A DNA stretch of 64,000 bases from Allobosea robiniae (GCF_900102525.1 NZ_FNBZ01000007.1:248001-312000), one strand, 5' to 3'; positions 50,619-59,767 are shown, counted from the stretch's first letter. Made by a program: numbers and translations. The notes: generated by a model not told the origin, from the sequence alone.

Positions 50619-50954
50619 TCACGCCTTCAGGTGAAGCGTCACCAGCACGGTGATCTCGACGCCATCGGGCAGCGACGCGGCGACGCGCAGGAAATTGCCG
50701 AAATGGCTGACCCGCTGGAACGTGACGGCGTCCCTCGCGGCCGGCAGGTCGAATTCCGAGCCCTCGGCGCACCAGTGCAGGCCATCGGCCGAGATCTCGA
50801 TCCGCGCCTTCGGCAACGGGCCTGTCGGCGCCTTCAGCGCGCGCACGAAGACGATCGCCTCCTTCGCCCAGCCGGCCTCGTAAGGCTCGGTCGCGCTTTC
50901 AGCCGTCCAGCTTTCGTTGCGGGCGACGATCGCCGTGAGGTTCTCGGGCAGCAT
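50619..50954 (-). CDS. Small conserved-context protein of unknown function
   Basis: Protein of 111 residues (MLPENLTAIVARNESWTAES ... TVLVTLHLKA). It appears to be all-beta, with alternating hydrophobic strands such as EAIVFVRALKAP, ARIEISADGLHWCAEG and VEITVLVTLHLK, and no signal peptide. It starts within the stop codon of the next protein (TGATG), so the two are translationally coupled and may form a complex. No family is recognised; a discoidin-like or jelly-roll fold is a guess. Confidence 0.7.
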   Translation of the reverse strand: MLPENLTAIVARNESWTAESATEPYEAGWAKEAIVFVRALKAPTGPLPKARIEISADGLHWCAEGSEFDLPAARDAVTFQRVSHFGNFLRVAASLPDGVEITVLVTLHLKA

Positions 50955-51838
50955 CAGAAATCCCCCGACAGGCAGACGGAGTCGAGATAGGCGAAGGCGC
51001 GCTTGTCGGTATCCGTCTCTGCGAAGAAGGCGAGGTTCAGCATGCACCACAGGTTCTTCATCGCGGGGATGCGGATGCAGTCGTAGCCATCCATGGCGAA
51101 GACCCGGTCATTGACCTGAAACCGTGTCGCCTGCATCGCGGCGAGGTCGAAATCGAAGCGCAGATAATGCCAGTTCACCTTGGTCGGGATCTCGTTGTAG
51201 CAAAGCCGCTGCTCGCCACCCGGCAGATCCTCCCAGTCATCGGGAGCGAGGTGGTAATGCGTGATCGTCTTGCCGGCGGTGCCGATCGGCTTGATCGGCG
51301 TCGTCTTGCGCTTGAACTGCCATTTCTGGATGTGCTGGCCGTCCTGCGCATTGAGGAAGCGCAGATGCGGCATCACCCGGTCGCCCGGCCCCGAGGTGTC
51401 GCCGATCTGGAGATCGTAGAGGAAGCCGAAGGAGCGGATATCGGTTTCCGACAGTGCGAGCTCCGTCGCCTCCGGCTTGAAGGTGAAATAGGCCTCCAGC
51501 CGGATCGGCCCGGCCTTGCGGAAGGTCAGGCGCTTGATCGCGACATTCTGCGCGCCTTTCTTCGGCCGGGTCGCGATCTTCAGCGCATAGGAGCCGTCGA
51601 CGCCGCCATGCGAGCCGAAATCCCAGTTCGGCAGGGTCGAGAGCATGGCATGGCTGTGCTGGGCATAGCCCGGCAGCATCGCGTCCAGCGTATCCTCATA
51701 ATTGCCGACGAGCTGGGTCCAGCCGCACATGCCGCGGTCGAAATCGTCGAGGCAGATGATGCGCGGCAGCGGGTCGAAGCGGCTTAAGGCAGGGTCGCTC
51801 TCGCGGATCGCGCGCCTGAGGTCGTCGAGCTGGGTCAT
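50954..51838 (-). CDS. Protein of unknown function (DUF6772-like), enolase/ABC operon
   Basis: Cytoplasmic protein of 294 residues without a signal peptide. It is rich in aromatic residues and beta strands (IICLDDFDRGMCGWTQLVGN, KKGAQNVAIKRLTFRKAGPI, RLEAYFTFKPEATELALSET, NWHYLRFDFDLAAMQATRFQ), suggesting a jelly-roll carbohydrate-binding-like fold. It resembles a domain-of-unknown-function family I associate with sugar ABC loci (DUF6772); this label is from memory and uncertain. Three bases separate it from the permease gene upstream. Confidence 0.7.
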   Translation of the reverse strand: MTQLDDLRRAIRESDPALSRFDPLPRIICLDDFDRGMCGWTQLVGNYEDTLDAMLPGYAQHSHAMLSTLPNWDFGSHGGVDGSYALKIATRPKKGAQNVAIKRLTFRKAGPIRLEAYFTFKPEATELALSETDIRSFGFLYDLQIGDTSGPGDRVMPHLRFLNAQDGQHIQKWQFKRKTTPIKPIGTAGKTITHYHLAPDDWEDLPGGEQRLCYNEIPTKVNWHYLRFDFDLAAMQATRFQVNDRVFAMDGYDCIRIPAMKNLWCMLNLAFFAETDTDKRAFAYLDSVCLSGDF

Positions 51839-51841
51839 AGC

Positions 51842-52669
51842 TTATCCCTTCACCGCGCCGGCGGTGAGCCCCGCCACGAGATGCTTCTGCATGAGGATGA
51901 CGAAGGCGAGCACCGGCACGAGCTGCACGGTGGAGGCTGCGAAAAGCACACCCCATTCGACGCCCTCGACGGCGCCGATCATCTCGGAGATCACCAGCGG
52001 CGCTGTCTTCGCCTTGGTCGTGGTGAAGATGAAGGCGAAGAGGAACTCGTTCCAGGCATAGACGATGACGAAGACCGAGACCGCGAGCATGCCCTGCGCC
52101 GCCATCGGCAGGATCACGCGCATGATGATCTGGAACTGCGAGGCACCGTCCATCATCGCGGCCTCGTCGAGCTCGCGCGGGATCTGGTCGATGAAGGTGC
52201 GCATCACCACCGTGCCCAGCGAGACGAAGAAGGTGGCGTAGAGCACGATCAGCACGAAATGCGTGTCGTTCAAGCCCAGCCAGTTCACCACCGGGAAGAG
52301 CGGCAGCGTGATCACGATCGGCGGGATCAGGCGGATGAAGATCAGGAAGAAGGCCGAGGCCTGCAGGCCCTTCGAGGCGAAGCGCGAATAGGCGAAGCCG
52401 GCGAGCAGGGAGACACCGACGGCCAGCACCGTCGCCCCGACCGTGACGAGGAAGCTGTTCCACAGGCCGAAGAAGAAATCGCCCCAGCGGCTCCATAGCG
52501 CCTGGTAGTTCGCCAGCGTCGGCGCGAAGGAGAAGGTGCCGGTGGTCGAGAAGATGTCGCGGTCGGCCTTGAAGGAGGACATCGCGATCAGCCCGATCGG
52601 CACCAGCGACCAGGCGACGACCGCCAGCACACCGACGAGCTTCAGAAGATGGCGGAGCAGCTTAGGCAC
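51842..52669 (-). CDS. Carbohydrate ABC transporter permease (MalG family)
   Basis: Inner-membrane permease of 275 residues with six predicted segments. LKLVGVLAVVAWSLVPIGLI at the N-terminus, IRLIPPIVITLPLFPVVNWL in the middle, and the EAA loop in PRELDEAAMMDGASQFQIIM with RVILPMAAQGMLAVSVFVIV are MalG hallmarks. It overlaps the MalF-type gene by eight bases. Confidence 0.9.
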   Translation of the reverse strand: MPKLLRHLLKLVGVLAVVAWSLVPIGLIAMSSFKADRDIFSTTGTFSFAPTLANYQALWSRWGDFFFGLWNSFLVTVGATVLAVGVSLLAGFAYSRFASKGLQASAFFLIFIRLIPPIVITLPLFPVVNWLGLNDTHFVLIVLYATFFVSLGTVVMRTFIDQIPRELDEAAMMDGASQFQIIMRVILPMAAQGMLAVSVFVIVYAWNEFLFAFIFTTTKAKTAPLVISEMIGAVEGVEWGVLFAASTVQLVPVLAFVILMQKHLVAGLTAGAVKG

Positions 52670-53534
52670 GCGCGAACATCTCCTTGTAGAGCCGGCGCAG
52701 GTAGAACAGCGCGAGCAGGAGCGAGGCGAGCACCAGCAGCCAGCCGGTAGCAGCGGCAGAGCCGAAGGCGTTGTAGCGGAAAGCCTCGAGATAGAGATAG
52801 ACCGCCATCACCTCGGTCGAGCGCGCCGGCCCGCCGCCGGTCATCAGCCAGACCTCGGAGAACAGCCGGAAGGCGAAGATGTAGCGGAACAGGGCGGCGA
52901 TCAGCAGCGCCGGCATCAGCAGCGGCAGCGTGATCCGGCGGAACGAAGTCCAGGCCGAGGCACCGTCGATCGAGGCGGCCTCATAGAGATCGCTGGGGAT
53001 CGAAAGCCGCGCCGCGTAGAGGATGATGAACGAGAACGGCAAGTGCAGCCAGATCGAGAGCAGGCTGACCATGGCGAGGCCATGGCTGGGGTTCACCGCC
53101 CATTCGATCGGCGGCAGGCCCAGCGTCATCAGCAGCCGGCTCATCATCCCGACATCCGGCTCGAACAGGTAGCGCCACATCACCACCGCCGAGACTTCGC
53201 TGACGGCATAGGGCGCGAGCACGATCGCGAGCAGCAGGGCGCGCAGCGGTACACCCGAAGCGAAGAACAGGGCCATGCCGAGCCCGATCAGCAATTCGAC
53301 ATGCACGACGATGGCGACGACGATGACGGTGTTGAGCAGCGCCTTCCAGAAATACGGATCGCTCAGCACCTTCGCGTAATTGGCGAGGCCGACGAACGTC
53401 GCCGCCTGTCCGAAGGAGGACTGGTTGAGGCTCAGCCAGAAGACATAGAGCGCCGGCACGAAGATGATGCCGCCGATCATGAGCTGAACCGGGGTGACGA
53501 GCGCGATCGCCGAGAAAGGCGTACGGGCGCTCAT
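52662..53534 (-). CDS. Carbohydrate ABC transporter permease (MalF family)
   Basis: Inner-membrane permease of 290 residues from the ATG at 53534. Six segments include ALVTPVQLMIGGIIFVPALY and LSIWLHLPFSFIILYAARLS. The EAA loop is in PSDLYEAASIDGASAWTSFR and RITLPLLMPALLIAALFRYI. The start overlaps the enolase-superfamily stop by one base. It pairs with the MalG protein; no ATPase is encoded nearby. Confidence 0.9.
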   Translation of the reverse strand: MSARTPFSAIALVTPVQLMIGGIIFVPALYVFWLSLNQSSFGQAATFVGLANYAKVLSDPYFWKALLNTVIVVAIVVHVELLIGLGMALFFASGVPLRALLLAIVLAPYAVSEVSAVVMWRYLFEPDVGMMSRLLMTLGLPPIEWAVNPSHGLAMVSLLSIWLHLPFSFIILYAARLSIPSDLYEAASIDGASAWTSFRRITLPLLMPALLIAALFRYIFAFRLFSEVWLMTGGGPARSTEVMAVYLYLEAFRYNAFGSAAATGWLLVLASLLLALFYLRRLYKEMFARA

Positions 53535-54658
53535 CAGGCGATCCTGAAGCGCTTCAGCGCCTCGCGGTCGATCTCGATGCCAAGGCCCGGCCCCTGTGGG
53601 ATCGCGAGCTTGCCGTCGACGAGCTGCGAGCCCTCGCCGACGAGCGGCTGCGTGAAGGCGTCGCGCAGCGGGTTCTCGTAGACCATGCATTCGAAGGTAC
53701 GGAAGCTCTCCGCCGCCGCGGCGAGCTGCAGGCTCGCGGCAACGCAGATCGCGCCCGACCAGCCGACATGCGGCGCATAGGCCGTGTTGAAGGTCGCAGC
53801 GAGCTCGGCGATGCGCCAGGTCTCGGTGATGCCGCCGGAGCGTGTCACGTCCGGCTGGATCAGCCCGAGCGAGCGGTCCTGCAGCATGGTCAGCGCCTCG
53901 CCCGCGACGAAATCGCTCTCGCCGGCCGCAAGCCGTATCGGCAGATGCTGGGCAAGGCGGCGATAGCCTTCACGGTCATGCGGCGCGATCGGCTCCTCGA
54001 AGAAGCCGTAGCCGAGATCGGCCAGCGCCCGCCCGACGATCATCGCATCATCGACGTCATAGGCCCAGTTCGCATCGACATAGAGCGCGATCTCGTCGCC
54101 GGCGAGCCGGCGGATCAGCTTCGCGCGGGCGATGGCATCACGCAGGGGATGGCCGAGCTTGACCTTGATTTCGCGGAAGCCGGCCTTCAGCGCCGCCGCC
54201 ACCTCAGCCTCGACCGTGGCGTCGTCGAGCCAGTTGATCGAGGAGGCATAGGCCGCGACCTCCGTGCGCCCCATGCCGCCGAGCAGCTTGTGGACCGGCT
54301 GCCCCGCCTGCTTGCCGGCGATATCCCAGAGCGCGATGTCGACGGCCGCAATCGCCTCGACGACCTGCCCGCCGGGCCGCCCCGAAAGCGCCGCGCGCAT
54401 AGCCTTCCACAGCGCGCGCCGGTCGGCGGCATCGCGCCCGATCAGCCGGGGCACCAGCGCCTCCTCGATGAAGCGCGCATAGCCGGCCGCGCCGCGCCGG
54501 CACAATCCCTCGCCGAAACCGATCGTGCCGTCCTCGGTCTCGACCTCCACGACGACGATCTCGATCGCCGGATAGTCGCCCTGCGAGGTCCGCTGGACCT
54601 TGGGCAGCGTCGCCCGCAGCGGATGAACGTCGATTTTGACGATGCGGCTGGCCGACAT
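53534..54658 (-). CDS. Mandelate racemase/muconate lactonizing enzyme family protein
   Basis: Enolase-superfamily enzyme of 374 residues. The N-terminal capping domain is followed by a barrel with the KxK motif (GFREIKVKLGHPL), metal ligands in YVDANWAYDVDDAM (Asp), FFEEPIAPHD (Glu) and AAGESDFVAG (Glu), and the catalytic His in YAPHVGWSGAICVAAS. This set fits sugar-acid dehydratases or racemases. First gene of the minus-strand unit with the permeases, so the imported substrate is probably an aldonate, aldarate or related acid. Confidence 0.88.
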   Translation of the reverse strand: MSASRIVKIDVHPLRATLPKVQRTSQGDYPAIEIVVVEVETEDGTIGFGEGLCRRGAAGYARFIEEALVPRLIGRDAADRRALWKAMRAALSGRPGGQVVEAIAAVDIALWDIAGKQAGQPVHKLLGGMGRTEVAAYASSINWLDDATVEAEVAAALKAGFREIKVKLGHPLRDAIARAKLIRRLAGDEIALYVDANWAYDVDDAMIVGRALADLGYGFFEEPIAPHDREGYRRLAQHLPIRLAAGESDFVAGEALTMLQDRSLGLIQPDVTRSGGITETWRIAELAATFNTAYAPHVGWSGAICVAASLQLAAAAESFRTFECMVYENPLRDAFTQPLVGEGSQLVDGKLAIPQGPGLGIEIDREALKRFRIA

Positions 54659-54701
54659 GCGGCGTTGCCCTCCCGAGGCGCGTGGCTGAACGACACTTGC
54701 T

Positions 54702-54710
54702 TATCTGATA
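54702..54710. promoter_or_regulatory. Short palindrome in the enolase/GntR divergent promoter
   Basis: TATCTGATA (54702-54710) lies within TTGCTTATCTGATAGGTTGA in the 110-base gap between the divergent enolase-superfamily and GntR genes. It is a plausible but weak site for the adjacent FCD regulator. Confidence 0.3.
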
Positions 54711-54768
54711 GGTTGAACAGTTGCCAAGGAACGCGGCATCTGTCAATGATCCCCGCCGGAGGAAATTG

Positions 54769-55560
54769 ATGAGCGATATCGCCCGTTCCGTGCTGGATGC
54801 CGACGACCCGTTCGCGGGCGGCGATGTCGTGCCGATGCGCCTCGGCGATGCCGTGATCCAGCGCATCACGCAGGCGATCCATGAGGGCCGTTTGAAGCCG
54901 GGCGATTTCCTGCCGTCGGAAGCGCGCATCGCCGCCTCCTTCGGCGTCAGCAAGCCGATCGCGCGCGAGGCCATCCGCCAGCTCGCGGCCATGGGCGTCG
55001 TCCATATCCAGCAGGGCAAGCCGACGCGGGTGCAGGCACTCGATGCCGCGCCGCTCGACCGGTTCTATCGTTTCGCCGTGCGCGGCCGTCCCAACGGCCT
55101 GACCGAAGCCGTCGAACTGCGCCGCATCCTGGAGCCGCCGATCGCGGCGCATAGCGCCGAACGGCGTACGGACGAGGATATCGAGAAGCTCGATCTCATC
55201 CTCGCCCGGATGGAGGATGCGCTGGGCCACGTGCCGCTCTGGATCGAGGCCGATCTCGATTTCCACGAAGCGGTCGCAGCCTCCTCTGGCAACCGCCTGC
55301 TCGATTTCCAGCTCCGCGGCCTGCGCCCCGTCATCCGCGAGGTGATGGAGATTTTCAACTCGCGCGAGGCACGCGGTCCCGAGGACTGGCAGCGCACGTT
55401 CAAGCGCCATGTCCTTGTCGTGGACGCCATCCGCGCGGGCGATGCCGCCGCGGCTTCCGCCGCCATGAACAAGCATTTCGAAGCGGCAGAAGCCGCCATC
55501 GCGGAACTCGCGAGCCATAGGGAGGATCATCATGAGTCAAGGGGCGACACTCGACCGTAG
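54769..55560 (+). CDS. GntR-family regulator, FCD subfamily
   Basis: FCD-type regulator of 263 residues: winged helix at about 25-90 (GDFLPSEARIAASFGVSKPI, AREAIRQLAAMGVVHIQQGK), FCD domain at about 105-255 (DLDFHEAVAASSGNRLLDF, FKRHVLVVDAIRAGDAAA). The start at 54769 follows CCGGAGGAAA. Its 3' end overlaps the first binding-protein gene by 29 bases, so the regulator is tied to expression of the importer it likely controls. Confidence 0.88.
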   Translation: MSDIARSVLDADDPFAGGDVVPMRLGDAVIQRITQAIHEGRLKPGDFLPSEARIAASFGVSKPIAREAIRQLAAMGVVHIQQGKPTRVQALDAAPLDRFYRFAVRGRPNGLTEAVELRRILEPPIAAHSAERRTDEDIEKLDLILARMEDALGHVPLWIEADLDFHEAVAASSGNRLLDFQLRGLRPVIREVMEIFNSREARGPEDWQRTFKRHVLVVDAIRAGDAAAASAAMNKHFEAAEAAIAELASHREDHHESRGDTRP

Positions 55561-56827
55561 GCAGTTCGGCGCCGGTATCCTCGGACTGAGCTTCGCCGGG
55601 CTGGGCCACACGGCGCAGGCGCAGAGCGGGCCTTTCAACGTCTTCACCCATCGCGTCATGCAGACGGTCGCGACCGGCGCGCAGGGCGGCGACATCACCA
55701 AGGACTGGGCGCAGAAGAACGGCGTCACCGTCCAGTGGACGACGTTCGACACCGGGCCGCTGCAGGAGCGCCTGTTCCGCGAGGCGAGCCTCGGCGAGAC
55801 CTCCGTCGATGTCGGTTTCGTCGTCAACACGCAGGTCGTGCCGCGCGCTGCGACCCTGTTCGAGCCGCTCGACGACTATCTGAAGAAGGACCCGGTCGAG
55901 GACATCGCCGACATCTTCCCCGGTCTGATCGAGGGCATGAAGGTCGGTGGCAAGCAGCTCGCGATCCCGTTCCGCCATGCCTCCTCCGGCCTGCACTACA
56001 ACGAGGAGATCCTGGCCGAGAAGGGCTTCTCCAAGCCGCCCGCGACGATCGAGGAGATGATCGAGATCGCCAAGGCCTGCAGCTATCGCCGCGCCGATGG
56101 CACGCAGGTCGTCGGGTTGTGCACACCGGGCGCGACCTATCCCAACGTGATCGATCTCGCCCGCGCCTGGGACGGCGATTTCATCACGCCGGACTTCAAA
56201 TGCGTCGCCGACCAGCCGCCAATGCTGAACGCGATCCGCACCTTGCGCGAGCTTTTCCAGGCCAATGCCTTCCCGCGCAATTTCGCGACGCTCTCGCCCG
56301 AAGACGTCAATGTCTGGATGCAGCAGGGCCGCGCCGCGATGAGCCTGCAGAGCATGGGCCGCAACCGCATCTACAACGACCCGCAGAAATCGAAATTCCC
56401 CGGCAAGATCAAGACGATCGCGGTGCCCGCCTCGAAGACGCTCGCCGGCAAATACGCTGCAGCCCCGGCCAAGGTCGAGTTCTGGGGCATGGTCATCCCG
56501 AAGAACGCCAAGCGCAAGGACCTCGCCTGGAGCTTCATCAAGGCGATGACCTCCAAGGAAGCGACGCTGAAGGCCGCGCTCAACGGCAACGGCCCGGTCC
56601 GCGCCTCGACCTATGCCGATCAGGGCTTCGCCGGGTCCGTGCCTTACGCCGCCGAGGAATTGAAGGTGCTCAAGGTCGCGCGCGTCCCGATGCCAGCCTT
56701 CGACGAGGCCGCCCGTGCCGGCGATCTGTTCAAGGAAGAAGCCGAAGCCGCCGTGCTCGGCATGAAGACGCCGGAAGAGGCGATGGCCTCGCTGGTCAAG
56801 CGCGTACAGCCGCTGCTGCCGGCCTGA
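55532..56827 (+). CDS. Carbohydrate-type ABC transporter substrate-binding protein, copy 1 (Tat signal)
   Basis: Family 1 extracellular binding protein of 431 residues. The N-terminus DRRQFGAGILGLSFAGLGHT ... AQAQ is a twin-arginine-type signal. Mature segments include LNGNGPVRASTYADQGFAGS, FRHASSGLHYNEEILAEKGF and NVWMQQGRAAMSLQSMGRNR. It is a close paralogue of the next gene product. GGGAGGATCATC precedes the ATG, which supports this start despite overlap with the regulator. Confidence 0.88.
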   Translation: MSQGATLDRRQFGAGILGLSFAGLGHTAQAQSGPFNVFTHRVMQTVATGAQGGDITKDWAQKNGVTVQWTTFDTGPLQERLFREASLGETSVDVGFVVNTQVVPRAATLFEPLDDYLKKDPVEDIADIFPGLIEGMKVGGKQLAIPFRHASSGLHYNEEILAEKGFSKPPATIEEMIEIAKACSYRRADGTQVVGLCTPGATYPNVIDLARAWDGDFITPDFKCVADQPPMLNAIRTLRELFQANAFPRNFATLSPEDVNVWMQQGRAAMSLQSMGRNRIYNDPQKSKFPGKIKTIAVPASKTLAGKYAAAPAKVEFWGMVIPKNAKRKDLAWSFIKAMTSKEATLKAALNGNGPVRASTYADQGFAGSVPYAAEELKVLKVARVPMPAFDEAARAGDLFKEEAEAAVLGMKTPEEAMASLVKRVQPLLPA

Positions 56828-56879
56828 CGATCGAGAAAGCGGCGCATCACGCCCGAAAACGAGCACCGGAGGACAATCG

Positions 56880-58169
56880 ATGACATCCCGCATCTCGCGC
56901 CGCCGGTTCGGTGCACTCGCCGGCGCCGCAGCCGCCGCGGCGCTTCTCCCGCGCGCCGCCTTCGCCCAGGCGAAGACGCTGACCGCGCTCGGTCACCGCG
57001 TCCACCAGAATGCCGCGACGACCGGTCCCGGCGGCGACGCCACCGAAGCCTTCCGCAAGGCGAACGACGCCAATGTGAACTGGGTCACATTCGGCGATGT
57101 CAACGCGGTTCATGAGCGGCTGCTGCGCGAGGCCTCACTCTCGGAGACCTCCATCGATGTCGCCTATCTCGTCAATGGCCGCGCGGTGCCGCGCAATCTC
57201 CAGCTCTTCGAGCCGCTCGACGCGCTGATGAAGCAGGCGCCGATCGAGGCCTTCGACGATTTCGCGCCGGGCCTGCTCGCCCCGCTCAAGGTCGGCGATG
57301 CGCTGCACGGCATCCCGGTGCGCCACGCGACCAACGCGCTGATCTACAACGAAGCCCTGCTGGAGGAGCGCGGCGTCACCAAGTTGCCGACGACATTCGA
57401 GGAGCTGGCGGAACTCGCCCGCAAGCTCACCTTCAAGCGCGAGGATGGCACGCAGGTCTACGGCCTCGCCTTCACCGCCGTCTTCGCCTCGAACTTCCTG
57501 ACGCTCGCCCGCTGCCTCGGCGGCGACTACATGACGACCGACGGCAAGATCGCCGCGGCCGAGCCGCCGATGGTGAAGACGCTCACCCTGCTCGCCGATT
57601 TCTACAAGGCCGGCGTGCTGCCGCGGAATTTCGCGACGGTGAACAACGAGGAGATCACCACCTGGATGCAGCAAGGCCGGGCGGCGATGACGATCAACCC
57701 CTTCGCCAGGCTGGTGACCTATAACGACCCGTCCAAGGGCAAATACGGTGGCAAGTTCAAGTCGCTGCTGCCACCGATGGCGGCCGATCTCGTGGGTAAG
57801 GTCGCCTTCGCCCCGACCACCGAGTTCTGGGCGCTGATGATCCCGAAGAACGCCAGGCAGAAGCCGCTGAGCTGGGAGTTCATCCGCGCGCTGTCCTCGA
57901 AGACCGGCACGACCGCCATGGCGCTGAACGGCAACGGCCCGGTGCGCATCTCGACCTATGCCGACGAGAAGCTGAAGGCGGCGATGCCCTATGCCGCCGA
58001 CGAGGCGGCGGCGCTCAAGGCTTCGCGCATCCATCTGCCGGCCTTCGACGAGCAGGCCCGCGCCCACGACATCTTCATCGAGGAAACGCAGGCCGCCGTG
58101 CTCGGCCGCAAGCCGGCGCAGCAGGCGATGGACGACGCAACCGCGCGCGTGAAACCACTGCTCGGCTGA
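56880..58169 (+). CDS. Carbohydrate-type ABC transporter substrate-binding protein, copy 2 (Tat signal)
   Basis: Family 1 binding protein of 429 residues with a clear Tat signal (ISRRRFGALAGAAAAAALLP ... AFAQA). It aligns along its whole length with the preceding protein, for example LNGNGPVRISTYADEKLKAA, LPRNFATVNNEEITTWMQQG and EETQAAVLGRKPAQQAM. Tandem duplication with divergence is the simplest origin. Its stop overlaps the SDR start by one base. Confidence 0.88.
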   Translation: MTSRISRRRFGALAGAAAAAALLPRAAFAQAKTLTALGHRVHQNAATTGPGGDATEAFRKANDANVNWVTFGDVNAVHERLLREASLSETSIDVAYLVNGRAVPRNLQLFEPLDALMKQAPIEAFDDFAPGLLAPLKVGDALHGIPVRHATNALIYNEALLEERGVTKLPTTFEELAELARKLTFKREDGTQVYGLAFTAVFASNFLTLARCLGGDYMTTDGKIAAAEPPMVKTLTLLADFYKAGVLPRNFATVNNEEITTWMQQGRAAMTINPFARLVTYNDPSKGKYGGKFKSLLPPMAADLVGKVAFAPTTEFWALMIPKNARQKPLSWEFIRALSSKTGTTAMALNGNGPVRISTYADEKLKAAMPYAADEAAALKASRIHLPAFDEQARAHDIFIEETQAAVLGRKPAQQAMDDATARVKPLLG

Positions 58170-58921
58170 TGACAGGCCCGCTTTCGGGGCGCGTCGCGCT
58201 CGTCACCGGCGCGGCGCGCGGCATCGGGCTGGCGATCGCGACACGCCTCGCGGATGCCGGCGCGCATGCCATCATCCATGACCGGGACGCCGCCGCCGCC
58301 GACGCGGCGGTCGCCGACCTGCGGGCGCAAAACCACGCGGCCACGGCCCTGATCGCCGACCTCGCCGAGCCGAGCGCCCCCGCCGCGATGGCCGCGCAGC
58401 TCATGGCAAAGGGCACCGAGCCCGATATCCTCGTGCTCTGCGCCTCAGTCGAGATGCTGGAAAACTGGGACGCGGTCTCGGAAGCCGCGATGGCCGCCCA
58501 GACGCAGATCAATCTCCACGCCACCGTCAGGCTGTTGCAGGCTTTCCTGCCGGGGATGCTGTCGCGCGGCTTCGGCCGGGTGATCGCGATCGGCAGCGTG
58601 CAGGAAGCGCGCCCCAATCCGACGCATCTCTACTACGCCGCCACCAAGGCCGCGCAGACCAACATGATCCTGAACCTCGCCCGCACCACGCAGGCGCCGG
58701 ACGTCACCTTCAATATCGTCAAGCCCGGCGCGATCCTGACCGATCGCAACCGCACCGTGCTGGCCCAGCCCGGACGGGAGCAGCAGGTCCTCGCCCGCAT
58801 CCCCTTGGGCCGGATTGGCAGGCCTGAGGATTGTGCGGGCACCGTTCTGCTGCTCTGCTCGCCCGAGGGCAGCTATATCAACGGCGCCGAAATCGCGGTG
58901 GATGGCGGCTTGCGGCTCTGA
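58169..58921 (+). CDS. SDR oxidoreductase
   Basis: Classical short-chain dehydrogenase of 250 residues: VALVTGAARGIGLAIATRLA, catalytic Ser/Tyr/Lys region IAIGSVQEARPNPTHLYYAA with YYAATKAA, and INGAEIAVDGGLRL at the end. The usual NNAG motif is changed to LCASVEM. Translationally coupled to the second binding protein, it probably oxidises or reduces the imported sugar-acid-like compound. Confidence 0.87.
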   Translation: MTGPLSGRVALVTGAARGIGLAIATRLADAGAHAIIHDRDAAAADAAVADLRAQNHAATALIADLAEPSAPAAMAAQLMAKGTEPDILVLCASVEMLENWDAVSEAAMAAQTQINLHATVRLLQAFLPGMLSRGFGRVIAIGSVQEARPNPTHLYYAATKAAQTNMILNLARTTQAPDVTFNIVKPGAILTDRNRTVLAQPGREQQVLARIPLGRIGRPEDCAGTVLLLCSPEGSYINGAEIAVDGGLRL

Positions 58922-58927
58922 CCGGGC

Positions 58928-59677
58928 TCAGGGCCCGACGAGCTGCCCGCCATCGACGACGATGCTCTGGCCGGTGACCCAGCTCGCCTTGGCCGAAGCC
59001 AGGAAGAGCACGACCTCGGCGATCTCCTCAGGCCTGCCCATCCGCCCGAAGGGAATGTTCGCCAACGTCGCATTGTAGAGCTCGGGATTGGAGGTCTTGC
59101 GGTTTTCCCATGAGCCGCCGGGAAACTCGATCGAGCCCGGCGCGACGCAGTTCACCCGGATGCCCTTGCGCGCCAGCATCTTGGCCTGGCTGCCGGTGTA
59201 ATGCATCACCGCAGCCTTGATCGCGCCATAGGGCGCCGAGCGCGCCGAGGCCCGCAGGGCCGAGATCGACGAGACGTTCACGATCGACGAACCCGGCTGG
59301 AGATGCGGAATAGCCGCATGGCTGCCGCGCACCACGGCCATCATATCGACGCTGAGCGAGGCCGCCCAGCCGTCCTCGTCATCGCTCTGGCCGAAGCCCG
59401 ACGCGTTGTTGACGAGAATATCGAGCCCGCCGAGCGCCTTCACGGCCTCAGGCACATAGGCCTCGATCTGGCCGGCATCGGCGAGATCGACGGTCGCCGC
59501 ATGGGCGGCGACGCCCAGCGCCGCGATCTCCTGGCGCGTCGCTTCAAGCGGCCCGGCGCTGCGTGCGCAGATCGAGACCGCCGCCCCGCCCGCGGCGAAG
59601 CCGAGCGCGATCGAACGGCCGATGCCGCGGCTGCCGCCCATCACGATCACGCGCTTGCCGGTGAATTCCTTGGCCAT
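58928..59677 (-). CDS. SDR oxidoreductase
   Basis: Classical short-chain dehydrogenase of 249 residues from the ATG at 59677 (AGGAAGGGGAGG upstream). VIVMGGSRGIGRSIALGFAA, NNASGFGQSDDEDGW, VNVSSISALRASARSAPYGA with PYGAIKAA, VNCVAPGSIEFPGGSWE and SIVVDGGQLVGP are standard motifs. It converges with the previous SDR (six-base gap), and the two are not close copies. Substrate unknown. Confidence 0.87.
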   Translation of the reverse strand: MAKEFTGKRVIVMGGSRGIGRSIALGFAAGGAAVSICARSAGPLEATRQEIAALGVAAHAATVDLADAGQIEAYVPEAVKALGGLDILVNNASGFGQSDDEDGWAASLSVDMMAVVRGSHAAIPHLQPGSSIVNVSSISALRASARSAPYGAIKAAVMHYTGSQAKMLARKGIRVNCVAPGSIEFPGGSWENRKTSNPELYNATLANIPFGRMGRPEEIAEVVLFLASAKASWVTGQSIVVDGGQLVGP

Positions 59678-59740
59678 GCGGGCCTCCCCTTCCTGATTGA
59701 TTCCCGGTCTGTATTGCCGGCGGAAAGGCACGCGCTTCAA

Positions 59741-59767
59741 GGCAGGCGGCACGCATGCCGCCCCTGC
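59741..59767. terminator. Stem-loop after the caspase-FGE gene
   Basis: GGCGGC (59745-59750) and GCCGCC (59757-59762) pair around ACGCAT, with partial outer GCAG/CTGC pairing, between the caspase-FGE gene end and the SDR start, both on the minus strand. It likely ends the caspase-FGE operon. Confidence 0.35.
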
